DNA of 34,632 nt from Lachnospiraceae bacterium (GTDB lineage: Bacteria; Bacillota; Clostridia; Lachnospirales; Lachnospiraceae), in the NCBI GenBank assembly GCA_024403275.1, contig JAKSSD010000018.1, positions 1 through 34,632 on the forward strand, read 5' to 3'. Both the position numbers and the translations under genes were made by a program. Positions within the stretch are counted from its first letter, which is position 1; each line of letters opens with the position of its first letter. The notes below the pieces were generated by a model. It searched no databases, was not told the origin of the DNA, and saw nothing but the letters and a program-made list of their open reading frames with translations. Below are positions 23,563 to 32,686 of this stretch, piece by piece.

Positions 23563-24012
23563 TTAATTAAGCATTTTTTTCAATTCATCCATGAATGTAT
23601 TAACATCCTTGAATTCTCTGTAAACAGATGCAAATCTTACATAAGCAACAGGATCAACTCCTTTAAGTTTGTTCATGATTAATTCACCAATAATATCTGA
23701 ACCAACTTCTTTATCTTCATTGCAGAAAATCTCAGTTTCAATTTCATCTACCATATCTCTGATCTGGTTAGCTGATACTGGACGCTTATGACATGCTCTT
23801 AAGATACCATCTTCGATTTTCTTTCTGTTATAAGCTTCTCTGTTATTATCTTTCTTTCTAACAATAAGAGGAATTGTTTCAATCTGTTCGTATGTTGTAA
23901 ATCTCTTCTGACATTCATCACATACTCTTCTTCTTCTGATTGAGTTCTTATCTTCAACAGGTCTTGAATCAATTACTCTTGTATTTTCATGGTTGCAAAA
24001 AGGACATTTCAT
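23563..24012 (-). CDS. nrdR: Transcriptional repressor NrdR
   Basis: A 149-residue NrdR, the nucleotide-sensing repressor of ribonucleotide reductase genes. The N-terminal zinc ribbon has Cys3, Cys6, Cys31 and Cys34, with RRRRVCDECQKRFTTYE; the ATP-cone domain spans about 49-139 (VRKKDNNREAYNRKKIEDGI). Full length. Its ribosome binding site AGGAG overlaps the ftsZ stop codon, so it is co-transcribed with ftsZ, linking dNTP supply control to division. Confidence 0.97.
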   Translation of the reverse strand: MKCPFCNHENTRVIDSRPVEDKNSIRRRRVCDECQKRFTTYEQIETIPLIVRKKDNNREAYNRKKIEDGILRACHKRPVSANQIRDMVDEIETEIFCNEDKEVGSDIIGELIMNKLKGVDPVAYVRFASVYREFKDVNTFMDELKKMLN

Positions 24013-24023
24013 ATAGCAAACTC

Positions 24024-25220
24024 CTATTCGTCTCTATTATTTTTAATAAAAGTAGGAACTGTAATCTTGTCCTTCTTAGTACTAACAATGCTATCTCTGT
24101 TTACCTGAGGAGGAGCTGTTCTTCTAGCTGGAGTAGATGTAATAGTAGGTCTTGAACCTGCTAAGCTGGAACCATACTTAGGTCCCTCATATCTGCTAGC
24201 TGCTGGAGTCTGAGCTGTAGGTGTAGAAATAACTGGTCTTCTAAACATTGATTCTTCTGCAGTAAGTCCTGTTGCAATAACAGTAACTGAACATGTATCT
24301 GAACCATTATCCTCTGATAAGAAACCACCATAAACATTAGCCTGAGAACCACACTTCTCAAGTAATCTCTTACCAACACCAGTAAAGTCTTTTAACTTAA
24401 CCTTACCCTGAACATAGTAAACAATATCTGAAGCACCAACGATATCGATTTCGAGAAGCTGATTCTCGATAGCTTCGTTACATGCATCAACACCCTTATT
24501 ATCGCCAGATGCCTGACCAATACCAATGTAAATATCACCCTTATTAGTCATAGCTCTCTTAATATCAGCAAAGTCGAGGTTCAAATCACCCTGTCTGTTA
24601 ATGATATCTGTAATACCTGTAAGTGAATGCTCTAAGATTTCATCAGCTTTCTTCATAGCCATCTTAGCATCCATATCATCATCAGCAACCTTGAAAATAT
24701 TATCATTCTTAATAACAATGATAGAATCAACTACTTCACGAAGTTTGGCGATTCCTTCATTTGCATACTTTTCACGAACCTGTCCTTCAAATGAGAAAGG
24801 TCTTGTAACAACACCAACTGTAAGGATACCAAGTTCCTTAGCAATCTGTGCAACGATAGGAGCAGCTCCAGTACCAGTACCGCCACCCATACCACATGTT
24901 ACGAATACCATATCAGCACCAGTAAGTGCTGCTTCAAGTTCATCAACGCTCTCTTTTGCTGCGCCTTCACCAATTGTAGGATCTCCACCAGCTCCAAGAC
25001 CTTTTGTAAGTCTTTCACCAATTCCGATAAGCTTTGGTGCCTTACAACAAGCAAGATCCTGTTTATCTGTGTTAATACCAATAAATTCAATACCCTGAAC
25101 ATTGTCATCAATCATTCTGTTAATAGCATTATTACCTGCACCACCAACACCAACAACAATAATTCTGGCTACAACATTCATTTCGTTTGGCTTAATCTCG
25201 ATAGACATAAGCTGAGACAT
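24024..25220 (-). CDS. ftsZ: Cell division protein FtsZ
   Basis: FtsZ, the tubulin-like GTPase that forms the Z-ring. The tubulin signature GGGTGTG is at 112-118, with VGVGGAGNNAINRM near the start, NTDKQDL and FADIKRAM. The C-terminal linker (about 320-380) ends in DKITVPTFIKNN, the conserved peptide that binds FtsA or SepF. The frame opens at TTG (25224-25226), but GAGGAGG is seven bases from the ATG at 25218-25220, giving 398 residues. A candidate promoter in the 116-bp gap after ftsQ allows separate expression. Confidence 0.98.
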   Translation of the reverse strand: MSQLMSIEIKPNEMNVVARIIVVGVGGAGNNAINRMIDDNVQGIEFIGINTDKQDLACCKAPKLIGIGERLTKGLGAGGDPTIGEGAAKESVDELEAALTGADMVFVTCGMGGGTGTGAAPIVAQIAKELGILTVGVVTRPFSFEGQVREKYANEGIAKLREVVDSIIVIKNDNIFKVADDDMDAKMAMKKADEILEHSLTGITDIINRQGDLNLDFADIKRAMTNKGDIYIGIGQASGDNKGVDACNEAIENQLLEIDIVGASDIVYYVQGKVKLKDFTGVGKRLLEKCGSQANVYGGFLSEDNGSDTCSVTVIATGLTAEESMFRRPVISTPTAQTPAASRYEGPKYGSSLAGSRPTITSTPARRTAPPQVNRDSIVSTKKDKITVPTFIKNNRDE

Positions 25221-25293
25221 ATTCAATCCTCCTCGAACACATTATTTATACTAATTATAGACATAATATCTGCATTTACACACATATATTGTT

Positions 25294-25322
25294 ATTTTAT
25301 ATGTATTTTTTCAATAAATCAA
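25294..25322 (-). promoter_or_regulatory. Candidate ftsZ promoter
   Basis: Minus strand TTGATT (25317-25322), 17 bases, TAAAAT (25294-25299), in the gap between ftsQ and ftsZ. It would give a leader of about 65 bases. The hexamers are the same as those of the tRNA-Glu promoter in this window. Confidence 0.5.
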
Positions 25323-25342
25323 CAATATTATGTAAATTTATA

Positions 25343-26119
25343 CTAAACATCTTCATTAAAAACTATATTTCCGTTACTTTCTGAATACTTTTCCATGTGA
25401 AGTACACCCTTTTTGCCTTCAAGACTAGGTAAAATAGATGGAAGAACCATAAATTTCTCATCAATATTCTGTCCATCTCCTATATATACTCTAACTTCAT
25501 CAAAGAAAATAGTTACAGTCATATCATCACCGTAATTTATGATATCTGCGTCCAGACTATATTTATCCAAAAGCTTCGTAATATCAAGAATTGATCTGAA
25601 AACATCCGGATTTTCAACCGGAAGTGGTTCATAAACATTAAAATACTCAAACTGTAATCCTGTTACCACAGGAATTCTTGCAGTTTTAGTCTTGGAAACC
25701 TCAACTATTATCCCGTCATTATCAAAATACAGATAATTGCCAAGATTAGCTATACAGCCAGCAAGATATTTTTCATATACCATTATTTCAACGGTATTTT
25801 TATCAATAATTTTCACATCGATTTTCTCTACAAAAGGAACATCCTTTATAGATTTGTTCTTGTATTTAAGATTTAAAAAGACACTGTTTCTGCTTAATTT
25901 AGAATCAAGCACATAATCGATAATTTCCTGATCAGAATAATGCTTTGCTCCTTCAACAGTAACAGTATTTACCTTGAAAGCTTCAATAAATACAATAACT
26001 GCTATGCCCAGAATTAGAACTATAGCAAGGGGCAGAATAAAGTTAATAGCATTATATTTAAAAGCTCTTTTAAATACTGACAAATCAATCTTCAGTTTTC
26101 GCTTTTTCTTTTTACTCAT
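25343..26119 (-). CDS. ftsQ: Cell division protein FtsQ/DivIB
   Basis: A 258-residue bitopic division protein. A lysine-rich N-terminus (MSKKKKRKLKI), one membrane helix (about 27-48) and the POTRA domain with FKVNTVTVEGAKHYSDQEII fit FtsQ/DivIB, followed by a beta-rich extracellular part (YLYFDNDGIIVEV). It bridges FtsL/DivIC and the septal PBP. Its ATG shares one base with the ftsW stop (TAATG). Confidence 0.92.
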   Translation of the reverse strand: MSKKKKRKLKIDLSVFKRAFKYNAINFILPLAIVLILGIAVIVFIEAFKVNTVTVEGAKHYSDQEIIDYVLDSKLSRNSVFLNLKYKNKSIKDVPFVEKIDVKIIDKNTVEIMVYEKYLAGCIANLGNYLYFDNDGIIVEVSKTKTARIPVVTGLQFEYFNVYEPLPVENPDVFRSILDITKLLDKYSLDADIINYGDDMTVTIFFDEVRVYIGDGQNIDEKFMVLPSILPSLEGKKGVLHMEKYSESNGNIVFNEDV

Positions 26120-27420
26120 TATCTTCTCTCAATTCTTTTACCAGCATTTAATACGAAACCTAATTCAATATACATAAATAAGATTGAACTTCCACCAGCA
26201 GAAATAAGTGGTAAAGGAAGTCCAGTGTTAGGGAAAATTCTTGTAACAACGCATACATTTATAAGAACCTGAAGTCCTATATGCGCCATTACACCCACCA
26301 CCACCATTCGGTCAAACATATCATTCGTCTCGCAGGCTATCATGAACATCCTTAATAGCATTACGAAATATAAAGATAATACAAGCAAGCCACCAAAGAG
26401 GCCTAACTCTTCACAAATAAGTGCAAAAATCATATCATTCTGAGCTTCAGGAAGCTTCTTAATCTTTTGCATACTATTTCCAATGCCTTCGCCAAACAAT
26501 CCACCAGAGCCAATAGCATACATAGCCTGTGTTGTCTGATCTGAAGTTGCTGGATAATCATCAGGATAAATCCAGGCAAGAATTCTTTTAGCCTGATAAG
26601 GATGAATCTCTGACTCTGGTTTTCCTTTATTCGGAATAATCAAAGCCAGCATTACTAAAAATCCTAATAATCCTATTACAAGTATCGTAAGCCCGGTCTT
26701 TCGGTAATCATGACCTGCTACTATCATCATTATGAATAATACTGCAAATATTACTATAGAACTTGAAAGGTCAGATGAACACAAAAGAACCAACATCGAA
26801 GGGATTCCGGCAATAGTTAAATATAATGCAATTCCTCTGAGTTTCTGTAACATCATACCAGCATTGTAAAGCATAATTGCAAATGCAATGATGAGAAGAA
26901 GCTTAACAACCTCAGAAGGCTGATATGAGATTCTCGAGTTAGGAATTACATTTATCCATCTATAAGCACCGTTTGCTTTTCTTATAGTACCAAGACCAAC
27001 ATTTACAGCTTCTGCTCCATCTCCTCCACTGTTGCCGCCAACATGCTTCATAACCTCAATATAGATGAAAAATGAACATGAAACCAAATAATAAATCGTA
27101 GGATTTTTAATAACATACCTATAAATATTTGGTATAAAATCCTCAAGTCTTCTAAAGTTAAATGATGCAACCACAAGCATCATAATTATACCAGCAAATA
27201 TGTAAAACAAAGTCATAAACAGAAGTCTTTCACTGGATGTAACATGAATAATCTTAAGTAATGTAACCTTATCATTTAATTCGAATGCTGACGCTGAATA
27301 TACGAATACAAGGCAAAATACCGACAAAAACAAGGAAACAAATACTATTGTAAGATCTATTCCCTTGTAAGAGATCAAAGGTTCTTTATTCTGTTTTCTT
27401 TTGTCTTTTTTCTCTCTCAT
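26119..27420 (-). CDS. ftsW: Peptidoglycan polymerase FtsW (SEDS)
   Basis: A 433-residue SEDS family glycosyltransferase with about ten membrane segments that polymerises lipid II at the septum with its partner PBP. Recognisable parts are RWINVIPNSRISYQPSEVVKL, SDLSSSIVI, the extracellular loop QAKRILAWIYPDD, IGSGGLFGEGIG, ALICEELGLFGGL and the C-terminal FPNTGLPLPLISAGGSSIL. It could also be SpoVE by homology, but its place in the division cluster favours FtsW. The loop between early helices has an unusual Gly-rich stretch (GGNSGGDGAEA). Confidence 0.95.
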   Translation of the reverse strand: MREKKDKRKQNKEPLISYKGIDLTIVFVSLFLSVFCLVFVYSASAFELNDKVTLLKIIHVTSSERLLFMTLFYIFAGIIMMLVVASFNFRRLEDFIPNIYRYVIKNPTIYYLVSCSFFIYIEVMKHVGGNSGGDGAEAVNVGLGTIRKANGAYRWINVIPNSRISYQPSEVVKLLLIIAFAIMLYNAGMMLQKLRGIALYLTIAGIPSMLVLLCSSDLSSSIVIFAVLFIMMIVAGHDYRKTGLTILVIGLLGFLVMLALIIPNKGKPESEIHPYQAKRILAWIYPDDYPATSDQTTQAMYAIGSGGLFGEGIGNSMQKIKKLPEAQNDMIFALICEELGLFGGLLVLSLYFVMLLRMFMIACETNDMFDRMVVVGVMAHIGLQVLINVCVVTRIFPNTGLPLPLISAGGSSILFMYIELGFVLNAGKRIERR

Positions 27421-27438
27421 AAATCAAACACCTGTGAA

Positions 27439-28401
27439 TTAAACACCTAAATAAGCAATGCTACATAAAATAATAGTTACAATTGTAAATACAGTAACGA
27501 CTTTTGTTTCTTTCCAGCCACATTTTTCAAAATGATGGTGGATTGGAGTCATCTTAAAAATTCTCTTACCATGTGTAAGCTTGAAATAGCTTACCTGCAT
27601 CATTACAGAACCAACTTCTGCAACATAGATAAATGCAATAATGATAAGGAAAAGTGGAATTCTTAACTGAATTGCGCAGATAGCGATAAATCCACCAATC
27701 GCAAGTGCACCAGTATCTCCCATGAATACCTTGGCTGGATATGCATTAAACACAAGGAATGCAAGTAATGAACCAGCAAATGCAGCTATTGGAAGAATAA
27801 GACTGCTCTCTTGTTTAATAGCTACAAAGAACATAAATACAAGAATTACAAGTGATACCTTTGTACAAAGACCATCAAGACCATCTGTGAAATTAGCGCC
27901 TGTGTCAGTTCCAAGTATTACTAAAAAATCAAAAAGTATAACAAAAATACCAAGATTTATTTCAAATCCATTAGTAAATGGAATAATGATATTCATTGAA
28001 ATATCTGTAGCAAAATACATATATGCCAATACAGCACCAGTAAATACTATCTGAAGGCCCATTTTCTGCCATGCTTTTAATCCTTCAGACTGTTTCTTCT
28101 TAACCTTGATAAAATCATCTATAAATCCTACAAGACCAAATAATACAGTCATAAGTGTAACTGGTATGAATTCTGTGTGATTAAATATTGATACAAGTAT
28201 AGTAAGCATAAATCCAACTACGAATACAATTCCGCCCATAGTTGGTGTACCATTCTTTACAAGATGTGTTTCAGGTCCTACATTTCTTACAGTCTGACCA
28301 AATTTAAGTTTTCTTAAAAGAGGTATGACAAGCGGCATACCACAAACTGATATTACAAACGCACATATAAATAAAATAAAAACCTGTAACTCTGTACTCA
28401 T
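27439..28401 (-). CDS. mraY: Phospho-N-acetylmuramoyl-pentapeptide transferase
   Basis: MraY, a 320-residue polytopic enzyme that makes lipid I from UDP-MurNAc-pentapeptide and undecaprenyl phosphate. Signatures: GTPTMGGIVF, the catalytic FIDDFIKV, NFTDGLDGL, VFMGDTGALAIGG and the late MTPIHHHFE. Its start overlaps the PBP gene stop by one base (TAATG). The adjacent murD found here in many bacteria is absent; ftsW follows directly. Confidence 0.98.
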   Translation of the reverse strand: MSTELQVFILFICAFVISVCGMPLVIPLLRKLKFGQTVRNVGPETHLVKNGTPTMGGIVFVVGFMLTILVSIFNHTEFIPVTLMTVLFGLVGFIDDFIKVKKKQSEGLKAWQKMGLQIVFTGAVLAYMYFATDISMNIIIPFTNGFEINLGIFVILFDFLVILGTDTGANFTDGLDGLCTKVSLVILVFMFFVAIKQESSLILPIAAFAGSLLAFLVFNAYPAKVFMGDTGALAIGGFIAICAIQLRIPLFLIIIAFIYVAEVGSVMMQVSYFKLTHGKRIFKMTPIHHHFEKCGWKETKVVTVFTIVTIILCSIAYLGV

Positions 28402-30695
28402 TACTCTTCGCTACCCTCGCTTACTTCATTTTCGTTATTTTCAGAAATAATACCTTCTTCAAATGTTTCTTCTTCATCAACAACAATATTGGAAGTGTAA
28501 ATTCCTTTTTCTTCAAGTTCCTGAAGTTCTTTTTCTGACAATTCCTCTGTCATAGGAATGTTAAGATAAGGAAGAACCTCTGTATAAATATTCTTTGTAA
28601 GAATACATGACTGTTGAACCGCACCAGTAGACTGGTCAGCAATATTTGGTCTGTCTATAACAACATACATAACAATCTGTGGATCATCTGCTGGTGCAAA
28701 GCTCATAAATGAAACTACATACTGTCCCTGCTGGTAACCACCAACACCTGAAATCTGAGCAGTTCCTGTCTTTCCACCAATTCTATAACCTGCTGGACGT
28801 GCTCTCCAACCTGTACCATAGCTTTCCTCAACTACACCGATACAATAATCAATCATTGTATCACTAGTAGACTCTGATACAGTCTGTTTTAAAACTCTTG
28901 GTTCTACATTTGTAACTACACATCCATTTGAATCAATAATCTTTCCTACAACGTGTGGCTCATAATATTTTCCACCATTTATAAGTGAATTGAAAGCGCA
29001 AATCATCTGAATCATAGTTGTATTATAGCCCTGACCAAATGAAGATGTTGCAAGCTCTACAGTATTAAGAGTTTTCTCGTTAAATACAAGGTTTTCAGCA
29101 CTAACCTCACCTACAAGATCAATATTTGTCTTAATACCATATAAATCCTTTGTATATTCAAGGAATGTATCTTTACCTATAATTTTACCAAACTGAGTAT
29201 ATGCAGGGTTACAGGATTTAACAAGACTTGCTCTTAAATCTGTTGGTGTACCATCTGTACTACAACCCCATTTATGAGAACATCTGATAGTTCTGTCCAA
29301 AACCTGAATATAACCATTGCAATAATAGTTCTCATTACCTGTTAATTTACCAGAATCAAGTCCAATTGCAGTTGTGATTGTTTTAGCAACCGAACCTGGC
29401 TCGTAAGTATCTGATATACAGAAATTCTTCCATACACCATCACGAACATATCCAGATAAATCATCATCAAGCTTATTTAACTGTTCTTCACTAAGAAGAA
29501 CAATATCATCCTTACCTGTTTCTTCATTAAGAACCTTAAGATATGGTGTATCTCCATTATCAAAGAAAATATTGCTTGATACTCCATTTATCCAGCCTTC
29601 TCTCTTAGCAAAATCCGACATAATTTCTTCAATCTGCTTTTGAGAATAATATTTATCAATTGTTACGGATCTTGGGTCATTTAAATCATAGAAAGGATAA
29701 CCTGCCATAGCAAGAATATTTCCTGTATCACATTCCATAATAATAACTCCTGTATTATAAGAACCTGGTCTGTCCTCATAATCCATAGATTCATTAATTT
29801 CAACAATCTTCTCTTCTACAATTCTTTGAATAGAAGCATCAATGTTAAGCATTAATGAGTAGCCATCTGTAGCAGGAACTATTTCCTTTTCAAGATTTGT
29901 ATAATCATTTATATATCCAAATGAACGACCATTTACGCCATTTAAAATATCATCATAATACTGTTCAAGACCATACTGGCCTTCGTCGCCAAGATTTACA
30001 TAGCCAATAACATCGCATGCAAGTGTACTATTTGGATAAATTCTTTCATAAGAATCCTCAAACTGAATTCCATAGATAGCCAAATCTGTAGGAGAATTGA
30101 TTGATTTGGCGATAGCTTCTCTGAGTGGCTGAATTTTCTCTGCGTCAATAGCTATAACCTTACCATTCTCATCCTTTGAAATTCTTTCATAAGCATCCTC
30201 TGGATTATTAGCAATAAATTCAAGAATTTCTTCCCTGTCAAAACCAAGATAATCGTGTAAGGCATCAGCTGTAGCTGTAATATAGCCGGGATTACCTTTT
30301 TGTTCTGCGTACTTTGTAACCTGTTTAGCATCAAGAACCACGATATACTTCTTAATATTTGAAGCAAGCACAGTTCCCTTGGAATCGTAAATACTTCCTC
30401 TTTCGTAAGGAATAATCACATCTGTTGTCTGTCTCTGTGAATAAACCGCCTTCTTATACTCTTCTCCATTATGTGTAACCAGATAAATAACTCTTGCTGA
30501 CACTACGAGGAAGGCAATAATTAAAAGGCCGAATAACACACGAATAAGAGTAACCTGACGGCTACTCTTATCTTCTTTATCTCCATATTTAGAATCAAAT
30601 CCTATTCCAATCATTCGTTCTATGCAAGCCCACCAGTATCGTAAGCTATCAAGTACAAAAGTCAGAACCTTTTGTAATATATCATTGCCAGACAT
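28401..30695 (-). CDS. Class B penicillin-binding protein (FtsI/PBP2 type)
   Basis: A 764-residue septal transpeptidase. A 50-residue cytoplasmic N-terminus and one membrane helix (51-73) precede the dimerisation module (YERGSIYDSKGTVLAS). The catalytic domain has SVAK (Ser435), SCN (494-496) and KTG (642-644). There is no PASTA domain; the tail after about 700 is strongly acidic and low in complexity (ISENNENEVSEGSEE). Between DLNDPR (337-342) and CISDTYEPGS (426-435) lies an unusually long insert of about 80 residues. It partners FtsW in septal wall synthesis. AAAGGAT precedes the ATG. Confidence 0.95.
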   Translation of the reverse strand: MSGNDILQKVLTFVLDSLRYWWACIERMIGIGFDSKYGDKEDKSSRQVTLIRVLFGLLIIAFLVVSARVIYLVTHNGEEYKKAVYSQRQTTDVIIPYERGSIYDSKGTVLASNIKKYIVVLDAKQVTKYAEQKGNPGYITATADALHDYLGFDREEILEFIANNPEDAYERISKDENGKVIAIDAEKIQPLREAIAKSINSPTDLAIYGIQFEDSYERIYPNSTLACDVIGYVNLGDEGQYGLEQYYDDILNGVNGRSFGYINDYTNLEKEIVPATDGYSLMLNIDASIQRIVEEKIVEINESMDYEDRPGSYNTGVIIMECDTGNILAMAGYPFYDLNDPRSVTIDKYYSQKQIEEIMSDFAKREGWINGVSSNIFFDNGDTPYLKVLNEETGKDDIVLLSEEQLNKLDDDLSGYVRDGVWKNFCISDTYEPGSVAKTITTAIGLDSGKLTGNENYYCNGYIQVLDRTIRCSHKWGCSTDGTPTDLRASLVKSCNPAYTQFGKIIGKDTFLEYTKDLYGIKTNIDLVGEVSAENLVFNEKTLNTVELATSSFGQGYNTTMIQMICAFNSLINGGKYYEPHVVGKIIDSNGCVVTNVEPRVLKQTVSESTSDTMIDYCIGVVEESYGTGWRARPAGYRIGGKTGTAQISGVGGYQQGQYVVSFMSFAPADDPQIVMYVVIDRPNIADQSTGAVQQSCILTKNIYTEVLPYLNIPMTEELSEKELQELEEKGIYTSNIVVDEEETFEEGIISENNENEVSEGSEE

Positions 30696-30705
30696 TTTAG
30701 ATCCT

Positions 30706-31176
30706 TTATTTAATAATATTTACTACTCTTACATAATCATTTACATAGTTTTCAGCATATGAAACAATCTGACCTTCTGCAGCATAATGCATTCCAAGTT
30801 CTTCGATAGCTACTCTTCTAATTTCTTCGTTATCAATAGAATTGTTAATGGCCTGAAGATCTTCGTCATTTGTTTTCTTAAGGCTTTCGTACTGGCTCTG
30901 TAATGCAGCGATTTCATCTACCGAACCAATAAGTCCACTCTGTAAATTAACATACATTAAAATTGCACCTACAAAAAGTCCGATGCATATTGCATAAAAG
31001 GCAACTAATATTAATCTTCTAAGAATTGCATTTCCTGCAATCCTGCCAGGTACAAGTTCAAGCTTCTTGCCATTTTCTTTAACTGGTGCAAGCTTTGTTG
31101 CTAAATTACCTCTTACTGCTGCTGTTGCCTGTGGTCTTCTCTTTAACCCTTTGAATTCTAAACTCTGTGCGTCCAT
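30706..31176 (-). CDS. FtsL-like cell division protein
   Basis: A 156-residue bitopic protein: about 70 basic cytoplasmic residues (LKRRPQATAAVRGNLATK), one membrane helix (about 74-94), then a predicted coiled coil (DEIAALQSQYESLKKTNDEDL) and a short C-terminal domain. Topology, size and location between rsmH and the PBP identify it as FtsL; sequence conservation in this family is low. It would join DivIC and DivIB to recruit the septal synthase. GAGGG precedes the ATG. Confidence 0.82.
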   Translation of the reverse strand: MDAQSLEFKGLKRRPQATAAVRGNLATKLAPVKENGKKLELVPGRIAGNAILRRLILVAFYAICIGLFVGAILMYVNLQSGLIGSVDEIAALQSQYESLKKTNDEDLQAINNSIDNEEIRRVAIEELGMHYAAEGQIVSYAENYVNDYVRVVNIIK

Positions 31177-31187
31177 TAATCAACCCT

Positions 31188-32120
31188 CTATTTCTTTTCA
31201 AATACTCTTAATTTAGCTGACTGACTTCTTGAATTAACTTCAAGTTCTTCCTCAGTCGCAACTATAGGCTTCCTTGTAATAACTGTGCCCTTTGATTTCT
31301 TACCGCATACGCAAACAGGAAAGTTTGGCGGGCATGTACAAGGATTCTCATTATTTCTAAAATTATTTTTAACTGCTCTGTCCTCTAAAGAATGGAAAGT
31401 AATAATACTAAGTCTTCCACCTGGTTTAAGGCAGTCAATCATGTCATCAAGTGTGTTTTCTAATACTTCAAGTTCTCTGTTGCATTCAATTCTTAAAGCC
31501 TGGAATGTTTTCTTTGATGGATGTCCACCCTTTTCTCTGAACTTAGCTGGTATTGCAGCTTTGATAATTTCATTAAGTTCAAAGGTGGTCTCAATCGCTT
31601 TCTCTGCTCTCCTTTGGCAGATATGTTTTGCTATATTCTTTGCGAATTTATCTTCACCATAATCTCTTATGATTCTGAATATTTCGTTTTCGCTATATCC
31701 ATTTACAATTTCGTATGCTGTTAAGGTATTGTCCTTATCCATTCTCATATCGAGTGGAGCATCGAATCTGTAACTAAAGCCTCTTTCAGGATTATCGAAC
31801 TGGTATGAGCTGACTCCAAGATCCGCCATAATACCATCAACACCCTCTGGGCTGTATTCATTTATAATTTCTTTTACTCTTTCAAAATTGGAATGGACAT
31901 AGGTTACATTCGAAAAATTTTTTAGTCTCTCTCCTGCAGCAGCAAGCGCTTCCTTATCCTGATCTATTCCAATAAGTCTGCCTGTATTATTAAGTCTCGT
32001 GAGAATTTCAAACGAATGACCACCGCCGCCAAGGGTACAGTCAACATATGTTCCGCCTTCCTTAACATTGAGGCCATCAACCGTTTCTTTGAGCATTACT
32101 GATACATGTTTAAATTCCAT
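31188..32120 (-). CDS. rsmH: 16S rRNA (cytosine1402-N4)-methyltransferase RsmH (MraW)
   Basis: A 310-residue SAM-dependent methyltransferase modifying C1402 of 16S r[16 protein letters not shown] at the start, the SAM-binding [53 protein letters not shown] and the late [12 protein letters not shown] are all diagnostic. Its ATG overlaps the mraZ stop by one base (TAATG). Confidence 0.98.
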   Translation of the reverse strand: MEFKHVSVMLKETVDGLNVKEGGTYVDCTLGGGGHSFEILTRLNNTGRLIGIDQDKEALAAAGERLKNFSNVTYVHSNFERVKEIINEYSPEGVDGIMADLGVSSYQFDNPERGFSYRFDAPLDMRMDKDNTLTAYEIVNGYSENEIFRIIRDYGEDKFAKNIAKHICQRRAEKAIETTFELNEIIKAAIPAKFREKGGHPSKKTFQALRIECNRELEVLENTLDDMIDCLKPGGRLSIITFHSLEDRAVKNNFRNNENPCTCPPNFPVCVCGKKSKGTVITRKPIVATEEELEVNSRSQSAKLRVFEKK

Positions 32121-32542
32121 TAAAATTCTCCTATGTCTTCAGCAATAGCTTCAATATCGTATTCAGCAGTAACTTCTTCAAGCTTGTTCTTAGCCCAGAC
32201 TTCGATGTAACTTCCCTGACCAAGAAATACAAGTTCCTTCTCAAGCTCTGCAAATTTTCTTAAATTCTGAGGAATGGTAAGTCTCTCGAGACTGTCTAAT
32301 TCTGTTTCAACCGATGAACCAAGGAAATGTCTCTTATAAGCTCTGTGGTTAGCCTTGTTCATATCAAGTCTGTCTAACTTCTCTGCGAACTTCTGCCATT
32401 CATCCATTGGGTAAATCAAAAGGCAGTCTTTAATACCCTTTACAATGATGAAAGTTTCGCCAATAGACTCACGAAACTTAACAGGGAGGATTACTCTTCC
32501 CTTTGAGTCCATATTATTCTGATATTCAGCCATAAAACTCAT
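32120..32542 (-). CDS. mraZ: Transcriptional regulator MraZ
   Basis: A 140-residue MraZ, an AbrB-like DNA-binding protein that usually regulates its own division cluster. Two tandem SpoVT/AbrB-like repeats are visible: [21 protein letters not shown] (about 5-25) and [18 protein letters not shown] (about 80-98). GGAG nine bases upstream supports the first ATG. The leader contains four 11-bp direct repeats that are the likely binding site. Confidence 0.96.
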   Translation of the reverse strand: MSFMAEYQNNMDSKGRVILPVKFRESIGETFIIVKGIKDCLLIYPMDEWQKFAEKLDRLDMNKANHRAYKRHFLGSSVETELDSLERLTIPQNLRKFAELEKELVFLGQGSYIEVWAKNKLEEVTAEYDIEAIAEDIGEF

Positions 32543-32563
32543 ATCTTAAAACTCCATCATTGC

Positions 32564-32614
32564 AGTAAACTTTTCATTCTTTTAAAATGTGGTGTAATTC
32601 TATGAAAAGTTACT
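32564..32614 (-). repeat. Inverted repeat / hairpin in the mraZ leader
   Basis: AGTAAACTTTTCAT (32564-32577) and ATGAAAAGTTACT (32602-32614) pair over 13 bp with one bulged A and a 24-base loop. It lies between the repeat array and the mraZ ribosome binding site and overlaps the last 11-bp repeat. No T run follows, so it is not a simple terminator; an RNA control element or chance are both possible. Confidence 0.45.
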
Positions 32615-32650
32615 ACTAAGTCACCCTTGATTCACTACTTACTCACCACT
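32607..32650 (-). promoter_or_regulatory. Four 11-bp direct repeats, putative MraZ operator
   Basis: On the minus strand the sequence divides exactly into AGTGGTGAGTA, AGTAGTGAATC, AAGGGTGACTT and AGTAGTAACTT, four consecutive 11-mers with core AGTRGTGA. The array begins right after the predicted transcription start. MraZ proteins of other bacteria bind short GTG/TGGG-type direct repeats spaced by about one helical turn at their own promoter, so autoregulation is the likely role. Confidence 0.7.
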
Positions 32651-32657
32651 TGTTTTT

Positions 32658-32686
32658 AGTATAGAGTAGTTTTCGGCTTATTTCAA
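32658..32686 (-). promoter_or_regulatory. Promoter of the mraZ (dcw) operon
   Basis: Minus strand TTGAAA (32681-32686), 17 bases, TATACT (32658-32663), each matching consensus at five of six bases. The leader is about 110 bases and carries the repeat array and a hairpin. The rest of the 342-bp gap towards ychF (32687-32803) shows no supported feature. Confidence 0.75.

Noticed and set aside
24601-25098. 165-residue plus-strand open frame
   Set aside because: Antisense shadow of ftsZ; Ser/Pro/Ile-rich composition is typical of an opposite-strand reading.
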